Source: Ensifer adhaerens (GTDB taxonomy: Bacteria; Pseudomonadota; Alphaproteobacteria; Rhizobiales; Rhizobiaceae). Taken from it: DNA of 64,000 bases. The DNA is taken from positions 1,426,001-1,490,000 of the forward strand of contig NZ_CP118610.1 in assembly GCF_028993555.1 (NCBI RefSeq). Reading direction: 5' to 3'. The translations under genes and the position numbers were made by a program. Below, piece after piece: positions 1-8,179 of the stretch. The notes under the pieces are model-generated. The model saw nothing but the letters and a program-made list of their open reading frames with translations. It did not search any database and was not told the DNA's origin. The first letter of the stretch is position 1, and the number at the start of each line of letters is the position of its first letter.

Positions 1-1
1 G

Positions 2-625
2 CCGGTGAAGTTCGAGCGCGAGCATCCGCTTGACCCGAAGCAGTTCCAGTATCTCGAAGGGTGCGTGCGCAAGGAGAAACCCTACGAGGTGCCGACCTTC
101 GCCGAAAACAACGACAGCCCGCTGATCTACATCTCCTTCGGCTCGCTCGGCGCGGGCGATACCGACCTTCTGAAGCGACTGATCACGACGATCGGCAAGC
201 TGCCCTATCGCGCGCTCGTCAATGTCGGCGACTACAAGGACCAGTACGAGAACCTGCCGGGCAACATCATCGTTGAAAGCTGGTTCCCGCAGCCTTCGGT
301 GATCCCCCAGGTCGACGCCGTCATCCACCATGGTGGCAACAACTCGTTCACCGAGTGCCTCTATTTCGGCAAGCCGGCGATCATCATGCCCTATGTCTGG
401 GACGGTCACGACAACGCCACCCGCGTCGACGAGACCGGCCACGGCTTCAAGATGCCGCGCTATGACTGGACCGACGCCGACCTTGCCGCCAAGCTCGACG
501 CCTGCATCAACGATCCGGCGATGAAGACGAAGCTCGCCGCCAGCAGTGCCCACATGCAGGCCCGAAGCGGGCCGAAGAAGGCGGCAGCAATCCTCGATGA
601 GCTGGTGAAGACGGGGGACCCATGA
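2..625 (+). CDS. UGT-type glycosyltransferase, C-terminal part (partial at window edge)
   Basis: The reading frame is open at the left edge, so the true start lies outside the window; only about 207 C-terminal residues are seen. The segment is the nucleotide-sugar binding half of a GT-B, family-1 (MGT/UGT-like) glycosyltransferase. It has the YISFGS strand-loop and, further on, WFPQPSVIPQ followed by the donor-binding run HHGGNNSFTE and GKPAIIMPYVWDGHDNA, which matches the HxGG...T/S-E and P...DQ-N core of UGTs. Such enzymes move a sugar from a UDP or dTDP donor to a small lipophilic acceptor in the cytoplasm; the acceptor cannot be told here. The next gene on the same strand is a cupin 100 bases on, so the two may be cotranscribed. 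No sign of damage in the visible part. Confidence 0.85.
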   Translation, partial: PVKFEREHPLDPKQFQYLEGCVRKEKPYEVPTFAENNDSPLIYISFGSLGAGDTDLLKRLITTIGKLPYRALVNVGDYKDQYENLPGNIIVESWFPQPSVIPQVDAVIHHGGNNSFTECLYFGKPAIIMPYVWDGHDNATRVDETGHGFKMPRYDWTDADLAAKLDACINDPAMKTKLAASSAHMQARSGPKKAAAILDELVKTGDP

Positions 626-725
626 TGGCTGAGGAACCCCGCTTGTCGGCGTCCGCTTCGCACCGCTCTCCCCGACCGGGAGAAGGTGGCCCGGAGGAAC
701 GGATGGCGGCATTCGCACGAAAAGG

Positions 726-1097
726 ATGAATAAGTTGACAGAGAACTTCAAATCGACCGCGCCCCACATCCACGGTGCCACCACCTATTCCGACCTGGTG
801 GACTGGGGAGCCCAGCCCGACAGCCAGGAGGGAAACTCGCACTCCTCCGGCCGGCTCGTCTTCAAGGGACCGAACAACCAGCCCGAAAGCGGCATCTGGG
901 TCTGCACGCCCGGCCGTTGGCGGCTTTCCATCCCGCGCGACGAGTTCTGCCACTTCGTTGCGGGCAGGGCTCTCTATCGCTCCGACGACGGCGAGGTGAT
1001 CGAGGTTGAGCCCGGCACGGTGGTTATGTTTCCCGGTGGCTGGACGGGGGAATGCACCGTCATCGAGACGATGCGCAACGTCTACATGCTCGTTTGA
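726..1097 (+). CDS. Cupin-domain protein (EutQ/DUF861-like), first of a pair
   Basis: A 123-residue single-domain cupin. The conserved core DEFCHFVAGR, the acidic turn, VEPGTVVMFPGGWTGE and a C-terminal hydrophobic strand are typical of the small Cupin_3 family related to EutQ and ureidoglycine aminohydrolase domains. The start at 726 gives a normal length; the preceding GAAAAGGATGA holds a plausible ribosome binding site. The exact reaction is unknown; small cupins of this type act as isomerases, decarboxylases or binding proteins. The gene at 1333 encodes a clear paralogue (shared DLVDWG, CTPG, RDEFCHF, GECTV and a terminal VYM), so the pair looks like an old tandem duplication. Confidence 0.85.
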   Translation: MNKLTENFKSTAPHIHGATTYSDLVDWGAQPDSQEGNSHSSGRLVFKGPNNQPESGIWVCTPGRWRLSIPRDEFCHFVAGRALYRSDDGEVIEVEPGTVVMFPGGWTGECTVIETMRNVYMLV

Positions 1098-1106
1098 GGT
1101 GAAACC

Positions 1107-1277
1107 ATGGCGACGCCTTGTCGGCCGGATACCGCCGCTGTCGCGATCAACGACCGGGTCCAGGCGTCACTCGAACACAATCGGCGGATGCGCGGCAAAG
1201 CGAACTCGGTCTCGTCTGATGCCGCCGTGGTCATTGCCACCGGCTGGACCGGCACTTCCATCATACCAGAACCCTGA
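1107..1277 (+). CDS. Short hypothetical ORF between the two cupin genes
   Basis: A 56-codon frame starts 10 bases after the first cupin stop and is preceded by GAGGTGAAA at good spacing. The product has no domain that I recognise; it is too short to be a complete enzyme and could be the surviving N-terminus of a gene that was lost between the duplicated cupins. The alternative is that it is not translated and that the Shine-Dalgarno-like motif is chance. Confidence 0.3.
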   Translation: MATPCRPDTAAVAINDRVQASLEHNRRMRGKANSVSSDAAVVIATGWTGTSIIPEP

Positions 1278-1332
1278 CCGAGGCTCGTGTGAGCCGCGGC
1301 GATCGACGCACAAGGACAAAGGAAACACCATC

Positions 1333-1680
1333 ATGCCGATTACCCCCTTCATGAAGAAGCCGCTCGAGCAGACCGACCTCGTCGACTGGGGCGTCATCCC
1401 GACGATGATCGAGGGAGAGAGCCGCACCTCCGGCAAGGTCATCCACAAAGGGCCGAGCGGGGCGTCGGAATGCGGGCTGTGGGTATGCACGCCGGGCAAA
1501 TGGTTCTGCCACGTCACCCGCGATGAGTTCTGCCACTTCCTCGAGGGCCGTTGCACCTACGTTCACGAGAGTGGCGAAGTCATCGAGATCACTCCTGACA
1601 CGGCCGCCTTCTTCCCGCAGGACTGGAAGGGCGAGTGCACCGTCCACGAGACGATCAAGAAGGTCTACATGATCCGATGA
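1333..1680 (+). CDS. Cupin-domain protein (EutQ/DUF861-like), second of a pair
   Basis: A 115-residue single-domain cupin, paralogous to the product of the gene at 726. The core RDEFCHFLEGR, ITPDTAAFFPQDWKGE and a terminal hydrophobic strand define the beta barrel. A longer open frame runs upstream, but the ATG at 1333 follows AAGGACAAAGGAAA and matches the paralogue's length, so it is chosen. The second conserved motif has Asp-Trp-Lys where the paralogue has Gly-Trp-Thr, so the two barrels may differ in the active site. Function unknown; the downstream aldehyde dehydrogenase and saccharopine-dehydrogenase-like genes suggest a shared catabolic or modifying pathway, which is inference. Confidence 0.85.
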   Translation: MPITPFMKKPLEQTDLVDWGVIPTMIEGESRTSGKVIHKGPSGASECGLWVCTPGKWFCHVTRDEFCHFLEGRCTYVHESGEVIEITPDTAAFFPQDWKGECTVHETIKKVYMIR

Positions 1681-1700
1681 GCCGGGGGAGGCCAGTGAGA

Positions 1701-1806
1701 CTAGAGAATCCCGCTCTCAAGTGGAATCACTGGAAGCGGAAAGATGCTCTGGAATCAAAGTGCTAGGGCGTCCTTAGTGCGTTCATATGAACGTACGGCG
1801 CTCTAG
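1701..1806 (+). repeat. Rhizobial palindromic intergenic repeat (RIME-like), full copy
   Basis: About 106 bases beginning CTAG and ending CTCTAG. The left half carries a segment (around 1715-1765) that closely matches 42615-42663 in this window, including the shared run CAAAGTGCTAG. The right half contains the perfect palindrome GTTCATATGAAC inside GCG/CGC arms. Two palindromic halves in a unit of about 100 bp between genes is the layout of rhizobial intergenic mosaic elements. It lies between the second cupin and the aldehyde dehydrogenase. Confidence 0.7.
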
Positions 1807-1961
1807 AAGGCCTGCCGCCGAGGCGCTCGCGTCAGTCAATCCTTGCCACTCATTTACCTGCGGGAGAGAGCCAGGAGAAGGGGCATGACCCGAAACGCAG
1901 CCGCCCCAAAGAACAAATCGAAGATGGATCCAACCCGTCACCGACAGAGAGAGGAACCCCG

Positions 1962-3467
1962 ATGTTCAACCCAGCCGAGCCGGTGTTCTACCGGCATCCG
2001 GAATATGTGCCGGCAAGAGGTAGTCACCATCCGGTGATCGACCCCGCGCGGCTGACGGAGGTCGGGCGGTTTGCCATTACCACGACTGACGAGATGGACG
2101 CCACGCTCGATGTGGCGACTGCCGCTCAGCGCGACTGGAAGAAGCTCGACGCCAAGGCGCGCGCGACCGTGTTGCACCGGATCGCCAATCGCATCGAGGC
2201 GACCAACATGCGCCGCTGCGCCGAATTGATGTCGCGCGAGATGGGCAAGCCCTATCCGGAAGCGATCGGCGAAGTGGCGAACTGCGCCGGTGCATTCCGC
2301 TATTTTGCCGAGATGGCGCGCGACGAGGCCGGCAAGGTCGCCGGCACAACGCAAGCCGGCTCGTTCCAGCACGCCCGCTACGAGCCGCTGGGCCTGAGTG
2401 TCCATATCATGCCCTTTAACTTCCCGATCCTCCTGATGTGCTGGACGGTCGCAGCGTCGCTTGCCGCCGGCAACGGCTGCATCATCAAGCCCGCGCCGGC
2501 GACGACGCTATCGACGCTCGAATTCATGCAGGTCTTCGAGGCTCTGCCCGCGGGCTTGATCGCCTGCCTGCCGGGCGACGTGGCGCTGGGCGAAGCGCTG
2601 GTCGCCTCGCCCAAGACCCATGCGATCGCCTTTACCGGCTCGGTCGCCGCCGGCAAGGCGGTGGCGATGGCGGCCGCCGGTCACATGAAGCCGGCCGTAA
2701 TCGAGGCGGGCGGCTCCGACCCGATGATCATTACCGCGAACGCACCGCTCGACGTCGCCGCAGCCGGCGCCGTCACTGCGGCGTTCCACATGTCCGGTCA
2801 GGTCTGCACCTCCGCCGAGCGCTTCTTCGTCGTCGGAAGCGTGCACGATGCCTTCGTGGAAAAGTTTGCGGCTGAGGCGAAGCGCCTTCGTATCGGCAAC
2901 GGGCTGAGCAAGGCCGAGATCGGCCCTCTCGTTTCGGAGACGGCGCGCAACAAGGTCATCCGGCTGGTCGAGGACGCCAAGGCCAAGGGTGCCACCGTCG
3001 TTATCGGCGGGAAAGTCCCGGACAGTGAGCCGGTCGGCTGGTTCTACGAGCCGACGATTCTCACCGGCTGCACCCCTGACATGGCGATCATGCGGGAAGA
3101 ATGCTTCGGCCCGGTCGCCGCGATGATGACCGTGAAGGACTTCGACGAAGCGATCGAGAGGGCGAACGACAGCGAGTTCGGCCTCGGCGCTTCGATCTTC
3201 ACCAACTCCCTTGAAGAGGCGATGGAGGCGGCCGACCGGCTGGAAGCCGGCATGGTCTGGGTCAACAATCCACTGATCGACAACGACGCACTGCCCTTCG
3301 GCGGCTGGAAAAAGTCCGGACTGGGGCGTGAACTGTCGAAGCTCGGCCTCGACGCGTTCCGCCGCTCGAAGATGGTCATCATCGACCATAAGCCGGTCAT
3401 TCAGGGCTGGTGGTATCCCTATCCGGACGAATGGTTCTACGAGTCCGAGGGGCGCAAGCACGCTTGA
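1962..3467 (+). CDS. NAD(P)-dependent aldehyde dehydrogenase, succinate-semialdehyde type
   Basis: A 501-residue cytoplasmic enzyme of the aldehyde dehydrogenase superfamily. Seen in order: the coenzyme fold with IMPFNFP and KPAPAT, the FTGS glycine turn, the general base Glu in IEAGGSDP, the nucleophile Cys in GQVCTSAERF, and the C-terminal FGPV and PFGGWKKSGLGRE motifs. All catalytic residues are present and the length is normal. The overall pattern is closest to succinate-semialdehyde dehydrogenases, but the substrate cannot be fixed from sequence alone. The start is preceded by AGAGAGAGGAA. The gene is followed after 24 bases by the saccharopine-dehydrogenase-like gene, so both are probably one transcript. 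Confidence 0.9.
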   Translation: MFNPAEPVFYRHPEYVPARGSHHPVIDPARLTEVGRFAITTTDEMDATLDVATAAQRDWKKLDAKARATVLHRIANRIEATNMRRCAELMSREMGKPYPEAIGEVANCAGAFRYFAEMARDEAGKVAGTTQAGSFQHARYEPLGLSVHIMPFNFPILLMCWTVAASLAAGNGCIIKPAPATTLSTLEFMQVFEALPAGLIACLPGDVALGEALVASPKTHAIAFTGSVAAGKAVAMAAAGHMKPAVIEAGGSDPMIITANAPLDVAAAGAVTAAFHMSGQVCTSAERFFVVGSVHDAFVEKFAAEAKRLRIGNGLSKAEIGPLVSETARNKVIRLVEDAKAKGATVVIGGKVPDSEPVGWFYEPTILTGCTPDMAIMREECFGPVAAMMTVKDFDEAIERANDSEFGLGASIFTNSLEEAMEAADRLEAGMVWVNNPLIDNDALPFGGWKKSGLGRELSKLGLDAFRRSKMVIIDHKPVIQGWWYPYPDEWFYESEGRKHA

Positions 3468-3491
3468 GGTCCGATCTCAAAAGGAAAGAAC

Positions 3492-4688
3492 ATGATTATC
3501 ACTCTTCTCGGCGGCGCGGGTTTCATGGGCGCGGGCATCGTACGTGACCTCGTCTCCGATCGCGCCATCATCGACATCACCAAGATCCGCCTTTGCGACG
3601 CCGCGCGCGAAAAGATGGAAGCGCTCAAGGACGAGCTCGGCGACCCGCGCATCGAGCTCGTCGACCTCGACGTTGCCGATCCGGCCACGCTTTCCGCCGC
3701 GATCATCGGTGCGAACCTCTGCATCAACTGCGTTCCGACGCTGCTCGGCTTCCAGATGACAATCTTCGAGGCAGCACTCGCCGCAAGAGTGTCCTATGTC
3801 GACCTCGGCGGACTTGGAACCTACACGGTCAAGCAACTGGTCGAGCATGAGCGTTTCAAGGCGGCCGGTGTCACCGCCGTCATCGGTGTCGGTGCCGACC
3901 CCGGCATGTCGAACGTCATCTGCCGTGCGGTAGCCGACGAACTGGACGAGATCGACAAGATCAATCTCTATTGGGCGGCCGAGCTGACGGGCGAAGAGAA
4001 TCCGGTACTGGTTCCCCCTTACAGCGTTTCGACGGTGCTTGCCGAATACGCCCATCCGAGCACGCAGTTCTATGACGGCGGCCACGTGGAATGCCCCCCG
4101 ATGAGCGGCCGCGAATTTCTGGACCTGCCGGATCCGTGGGGACGCTGCGAATTCATGCATTCGCCGCATTCCGAGCAGCTCACCGTTCCGCTCGCCGACG
4201 GCATCCGCGAGAAGGGCATCAAGGAATTCTCCTGGAAACTGCACCTGCCGCACCGAGAGCATGAAGCCTGGGTCGGGCTTGTGAAGGCCGGTTTCGGCGA
4301 TTTCAACGATCCGGTGGAAATCGGCGGCGTCAGCGTCCGGCCGCTCGATGTGCTGAACAAGGTGATCGAGCGCAACATCCGAAGGAACGCTGAAAAAATC
4401 CCCGCTCAGGAAAGCCACGAGATCCATTTCGCCATCGGCATGGGCCGCAAGAGCGGCAAGCCGGCCACTGTGCGTGTCGAAGTGACCGTCTCGCCGGACC
4501 CGATGTACGGCCCATATGTCGACGCCTGCACCTCGATGAACGCCTCAATCGCCGCGCAGTTGATCCTGAAACACCCGAGGAAGCCGGGCGTCTACGCGCC
4601 GGAGGCCTACTTCGACGTGGCGACCTACTTCCCCGAGTTGGAGAAGCGCAAGTTCCGGATCTCGAAGACGAGTTGTTTTATTTCCTGA
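3492..4688 (+). CDS. Saccharopine dehydrogenase-like NAD(P)-dependent oxidoreductase
   Basis: A 398-residue protein with an N-terminal Rossmann fold (LLGGAGFMGAGIVRDL), a CINCVPTLLG strand-turn and GVGADPGMSNV, the signature stretch of the saccharopine dehydrogenase/LYS9 family. Members form or cleave secondary amines between an amino acid and an oxo acid or semialdehyde. Pairing with the aldehyde dehydrogenase just upstream would fit conversion of a semialdehyde, for example in lysine or polyamine catabolism, but this is inference. The AAGGAAAG before the ATG at 3492 supports the start. The gene ends 5 bases before the stop of the convergent MocR gene. Confidence 0.85.
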   Translation: MIITLLGGAGFMGAGIVRDLVSDRAIIDITKIRLCDAAREKMEALKDELGDPRIELVDLDVADPATLSAAIIGANLCINCVPTLLGFQMTIFEAALAARVSYVDLGGLGTYTVKQLVEHERFKAAGVTAVIGVGADPGMSNVICRAVADELDEIDKINLYWAAELTGEENPVLVPPYSVSTVLAEYAHPSTQFYDGGHVECPPMSGREFLDLPDPWGRCEFMHSPHSEQLTVPLADGIREKGIKEFSWKLHLPHREHEAWVGLVKAGFGDFNDPVEIGGVSVRPLDVLNKVIERNIRRNAEKIPAQESHEIHFAIGMGRKSGKPATVRVEVTVSPDPMYGPYVDACTSMNASIAAQLILKHPRKPGVYAPEAYFDVATYFPELEKRKFRISKTSCFIS

Positions 4689-4693
4689 TGACG

Positions 4694-6040
4694 TCACTCC
4701 CATCGCTTCAGCAGCCCTGCCAGAACGGTCAGCGCCTCTGTCAGATCTTCGAACGACGGGCCGCCGAGGCAAAGTCGAATCCCGCTCGCCTGATCGTCTC
4801 TGTCTACCATCATGGTTTCCGGTGGGGTCAATTTGATGCCGGCCGCCGCTGCAGCGAATACGAAACGATCGGCCGTGTCGCGCTGCATTGGTAGCCAGGC
4901 GTTATAGGCGCCGGGATGCCAGATCAGTTCGGCGGTGCCGAGGAGAGAGGCCGCCAGGCTGGATCGACGCCGCGCCTCATGGCGCAGGTCCCGCTGGATC
5001 GATGGGATGATGCCGGCAATCAGCCATTCTTCGACCACGGCGCAGGAGAGGGGCGACGGCGACACAGGCATATCTTGCAGGGTCTCTTCCGCTGCTGCGC
5101 TTAATCCAGCCGGTAGTGCGAGCGCACCGATTTGCAATCCGGGGCCGAGCGACTTGGACATCCCGTTGACATGAAGGACGATTTCTGGAGCCAATGCCGC
5201 CAGCGGAGGTAAGCCAGGCTCGGATGCCGCATAAACGCCGTCTTCGATGATCGATGCGCCCGCCTGACGGCAGATTTCCGCCATTGCCTGCCTTCGCTTT
5301 TCGCCCATCGTGGCGGTTGTTGGATTGTGCAGCGTCGGCGTGAGATAGACTGCCTTGCTGCTGGCTGACGAGGCGCTGTCGAGCGCGTCTGCAAGTGCCT
5401 CGGGCACCATCCCTTCCGCGTCGATCCTGACGCCTTGCATCCGATACCCCTTGCGCCGGGCGAGCGCGATCGCGCCAGGATAGGTGATGCGTTCCGTCAG
5501 GATCACGCCTTGCGGACCACAGGCGAGGTCGAAGGCCAATGCCAGCGCCTGACGGGCACCGCTGGTCAGCACCAGATGCGACGGATCGACGGTCAGGCCG
5601 AGCGTTTCGAGCCAGCGGGCCAAAACAAGCCGGTGCTCCAGATGTCCGGCGGGCGGGGCGTAAAGATTGAAATGATCCGCATCGATCTTGCGTGCGATCC
5701 CGGTCAGCGTCCGCGCCAAAATGCGGGCGTTGAGCGTTGCGGGCGGGGTATTGGATGAAAGGTCGATCTGCCGATCGTTGCGCGCCTGGCGGATCGCCAC
5801 GAATGTTCCACGGCCCTTGACGCTACGCGTCAGGCCTCTCCGTTCAAGAGCGGCATAGGCTTTCGTCACCGTGCCAAGGCCAATGCCCAGTTTCCACGCA
5901 AGATCGCGGTGCGCGGGAAGACGGTCGCCTCCCATCAGCCGCCCTTCGATGATGTCGTCGGCGAGAGCAAGCACCAGCCGTTCGGTGGCATTCGTCTCGA
6001 CGTTTGCAAGTCGTGGAGCCCAAGGGGATTGCAGGAGCAC
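4694..6040 (-). CDS. MocR-type GntR/aminotransferase-fold transcriptional regulator
   Basis: A 448-residue fusion. Residues about 15-80 form a GntR winged helix (LPAHRDLAWKLGIGLGTVTKAY, then RGLTRSVKGRGTF). The rest is a fold-type-I aminotransferase domain with the PLP-binding Lys in the run NGMSKSLGPG. MocR regulators use PLP as an effector and often control a divergent operon. The best start is a GTG at 6040, with GAGG eight bases upstream. The gene is divergent from the VOC-LysE-PhzF-Nudix-DinB set, and the intergenic region has repeated AGTGT half-sites. Expected role: PLP- or amine-responsive control of that set and of itself; the effector is not known. Confidence 0.9.
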   Translation of the reverse strand: MLLQSPWAPRLANVETNATERLVLALADDIIEGRLMGGDRLPAHRDLAWKLGIGLGTVTKAYAALERRGLTRSVKGRGTFVAIRQARNDRQIDLSSNTPPATLNARILARTLTGIARKIDADHFNLYAPPAGHLEHRLVLARWLETLGLTVDPSHLVLTSGARQALALAFDLACGPQGVILTERITYPGAIALARRKGYRMQGVRIDAEGMVPEALADALDSASSASSKAVYLTPTLHNPTTATMGEKRRQAMAEICRQAGASIIEDGVYAASEPGLPPLAALAPEIVLHVNGMSKSLGPGLQIGALALPAGLSAAAEETLQDMPVSPSPLSCAVVEEWLIAGIIPSIQRDLRHEARRRSSLAASLLGTAELIWHPGAYNAWLPMQRDTADRFVFAAAAAGIKLTPPETMMVDRDDQASGIRLCLGGPSFEDLTEALTVLAGLLKRWE

Positions 6041-6058
6041 GTTCGCAACCTCGATAAA

Positions 6059-6100
6059 AGTGTCACGTTACACTATTTAAATAAACAGAAAGTGTAACAT
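6059..6100. promoter_or_regulatory. Probable MocR operator with three AGTGT half-sites
   Basis: Positions 6059-6074 read AGTGTCACGTTACACT, a palindrome with two mismatched positions. A third half-site, AGTGTAACAT, lies at 6091-6100 and repeats on the plus strand the sequence of the palindrome's lower strand (AGTGTAACGT). The site sits between the MocR start at 6040 and the divergent VOC gene at 6179, in the only AT-rich part of the gap (ATTTAAATAAA). MocR family members typically bind direct repeats with a nearby inverted half-site, so this is a good operator candidate. Binding is inferred. Confidence 0.6.
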
Positions 6101-6178
6101 AGGTTATGACGACGCTGAATGAAATCCACACTTTGAAACAGCCGCCCGGCCGTCATGACGGGGCGCATTGAGGATCTA

Positions 6179-6583
6179 ATGTTCAGCCACGTAACCGTCG
6201 GAACGCGTGATCTTGAGCGGGCGGAACGCTTCTATGACGCCGTGCTCACCCCGCTCGGGCTGAAGCGCCGGGTCGTTACACCAGATGGCGGGCCTGCGGC
6301 ACTCTGCTGGGTGACAGCGCAATCCTCTTTGCCTCGCTTTTATGTCTATAGCCCCTTCAATGGAGAACCGGCGACGGCCGGAAACGGCGGCATGGTCGCC
6401 TTTCTGGCGCCGTCGAAAGAGGCGGTGAGCACGGCCTATGCCGGCGGTGTTGCGCACGGCGGCACGGATGAAGGGGGCCCCGGGCCGCGCCCGCACTACG
6501 GCGACGGCTATTTCGGTGCGTATCTGCGTGACCCCGACGGGAACAAAGTCCACATCGTTCATCGCGGAGACCTCCGGCAATAG
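6179..6583 (+). CDS. VOC-superfamily (glyoxalase/bleomycin-resistance-like) protein
   Basis: A 134-residue protein with two beta-alpha-beta-beta-beta modules of the vicinal-oxygen-chelate fold. SHVTVGTRDLERAERFYDAVLTPLG is the usual first strand and helix, and GAYLRDPDGNKVHIVH is the usual last strand with the metal-side acidic residue. The ATG at 6179 is chosen over an upstream in-frame ATG because TTGAGGA lies at good spacing. Such proteins are metal-dependent lyases, dioxygenases or binding proteins; the substrate is not visible. It is the first gene of the set divergent from the MocR regulator. Confidence 0.85.
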   Translation: MFSHVTVGTRDLERAERFYDAVLTPLGLKRRVVTPDGGPAALCWVTAQSSLPRFYVYSPFNGEPATAGNGGMVAFLAPSKEAVSTAYAGGVAHGGTDEGGPGPRPHYGDGYFGAYLRDPDGNKVHIVHRGDLRQ

Positions 6584-6621
6584 TGCCGGAGAATAGTCTC
6601 TCGTTTCTGGAGATAGTCCGA

Positions 6622-7251
6622 ATGATCGCCAGCCAGATCGCACTCGTCTACGGCACCTACCTCGTCGCCACCGCCAGCCCGGGGCCGAGCAACATGGCGA
6701 TCATGGGAACGGCGATGCGCGACGGCCGTCTGCCCGCCCTCAGCTTGGCGGCGGGCGTTATCACCGGCTCGCTCTTCTGGGCGATCCTGGCGGCGACCGG
6801 CCTGTCCGCCGTGCTGGCCGCCTATGCCCAGGCGCTTTTCGTCATCAAGATCTTTGGCGGTGTCTACCTGCTGTATCTGGCCTTTCGCGCGGGCAGGTCG
6901 GCCTTAAGGCCGGTCTCCGACTTTGCGAGGACGGATGCGGGGCGGGCGAGGCCGCGCTATCGATCGCTCTACCGGCAGGGTCTTCTCATGCATATCGGAA
7001 ACCCTAAGGCCATCATGGCCTGGATAGCGATCATGTCGCTGGGATTTCGTGAGGACGCTCCCGCCGGCATGCTGCCGGCGATCGTTGGCGGTTGCGCCTT
7101 TCTCGGCGTCATTGTGTTCGGCGGCTACGCCGTGCTCTTTTCGACCGCGTCGATGATTACCCTCTACGCCAGATTGCGACGCTGGATCGAAGCTGTGCTC
7201 TCGGCGGTGTTTGCGGCGGCGGGACTTAAACTGCTTGTCTCGCAGAGTTGA
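6622..7251 (+). CDS. LysE/RhtB-family amino-acid exporter
   Basis: A 209-residue integral membrane protein of about six transmembrane segments. The N-terminal region carries TASPGPSNMAIM, the family signature, followed by a glycine-rich second helix (GVITGSLFWAI) and a later KIFGGVYLLYLAFRAGRSAL. Family members export amino acids or related amines by proton exchange. The ATG at 6622 follows CTGGAG at good spacing and gives the normal length; a GTG at 6583 overlapping the previous stop is the alternative. Its place in a MocR-controlled set suggests export of a compound related to the MocR effector, which is inference. Confidence 0.88.
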   Translation: MIASQIALVYGTYLVATASPGPSNMAIMGTAMRDGRLPALSLAAGVITGSLFWAILAATGLSAVLAAYAQALFVIKIFGGVYLLYLAFRAGRSALRPVSDFARTDAGRARPRYRSLYRQGLLMHIGNPKAIMAWIAIMSLGFREDAPAGMLPAIVGGCAFLGVIVFGGYAVLFSTASMITLYARLRRWIEAVLSAVFAAAGLKLLVSQS

Positions 7252-7306
7252 AGTCCCGCCCCTCCGCGCCGCCGTCAACAATTGATCCGAATTCAAAAGC
7301 GATGTC

Positions 7307-8152
7307 ATGACCTTTGCTATCCATATGGTCGATGTGTTCGGCGCCGGGCCGCTTGCCGGCAATCCGCTGGCGGTCGTCATCGGCGCCGACGCTTTGTCGA
7401 CGGACGAAATGCAGCGGTTGACGCGGTGGTTCAACCTTTCCGAGACCGCGTTTTTGCTCCCGCCCACGCATTCGCAGGCTGATTACCGGGTCAGGATTTT
7501 CACGCTGGACCGGGAGATGCCTTTCGCCGGGCATCCGACGCTTGGCAGTTGCCATGCCTGGCTCTCCGTCAACGGCTCGCTAAAAAACGAAGCGGATATC
7601 ATCCAGGAATGCGGCGCCGGTCTGGTCACGATCCGGCGTGCGCATGGACGGCTTTCCTTTGCCGCTCCGCCGCTGATCCGTGCAGGCGCGCCGACGCAGG
7701 GTGAATTGGACGAGGCGCGGCAGCTGTTGGGGATTGAAGCGCACGACATCCTTGATTCCGCCTGGATCGACAACGGACCCGGATGGCTGGGGATCAGGCT
7801 GGCATCGGCGGAGAAAGTGCTTTCGCTTGGTCCGGTCCGCAGCTGGCCCGGCCGGATCGATGTCGGTGTGGTTGGTCCTCATGCAAAAGGCGGCGATACC
7901 GCCTTCGAGGTTCGCGCCTTCTTCAGCGATCATCTGGGTGCCATCGTCGAAGACCCCGTCACCGGAAGCCTCAACGCCTCTCTGGCGCAGTGGCTGTTCG
8001 CCACGGGCATGGTTGAGGAGGACTATGTCGCCGCCCAGGGCACAAGCCTCGGGCGCCATGGCCGCATTCACTTGAGCCGCGATGATGCCGGCCAAATCTG
8101 GGTCGGCGGCGAAACGCGCACGCATGTCGAAGGTCGGCTGCACGGCCTTTGA
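7307..8152 (+). CDS. PhzF-family isomerase
   Basis: A 281-residue protein with the PhzF/diaminopimelate-epimerase-like double barrel. The start VDVFGAGPLAGNPLAVV and FNLSETAFLL are diagnostic, and Glu46 in the latter corresponds to the catalytic acid of PhzF. Residues around DREMPFAGHPTLGSCHAW and EDPVTGSLNASLAQWL are the other family motifs. PhzF itself isomerises a phenazine precursor, but most rhizobial homologues lie outside phenazine clusters and no other phenazine gene is present here, so the substrate is unknown. Confidence 0.88.
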   Translation: MTFAIHMVDVFGAGPLAGNPLAVVIGADALSTDEMQRLTRWFNLSETAFLLPPTHSQADYRVRIFTLDREMPFAGHPTLGSCHAWLSVNGSLKNEADIIQECGAGLVTIRRAHGRLSFAAPPLIRAGAPTQGELDEARQLLGIEAHDILDSAWIDNGPGWLGIRLASAEKVLSLGPVRSWPGRIDVGVVGPHAKGGDTAFEVRAFFSDHLGAIVEDPVTGSLNASLAQWLFATGMVEEDYVAAQGTSLGRHGRIHLSRDDAGQIWVGGETRTHVEGRLHGL

Positions 8153-8179
8153 AAAGACAGATGACAACGAGGTGACTTG

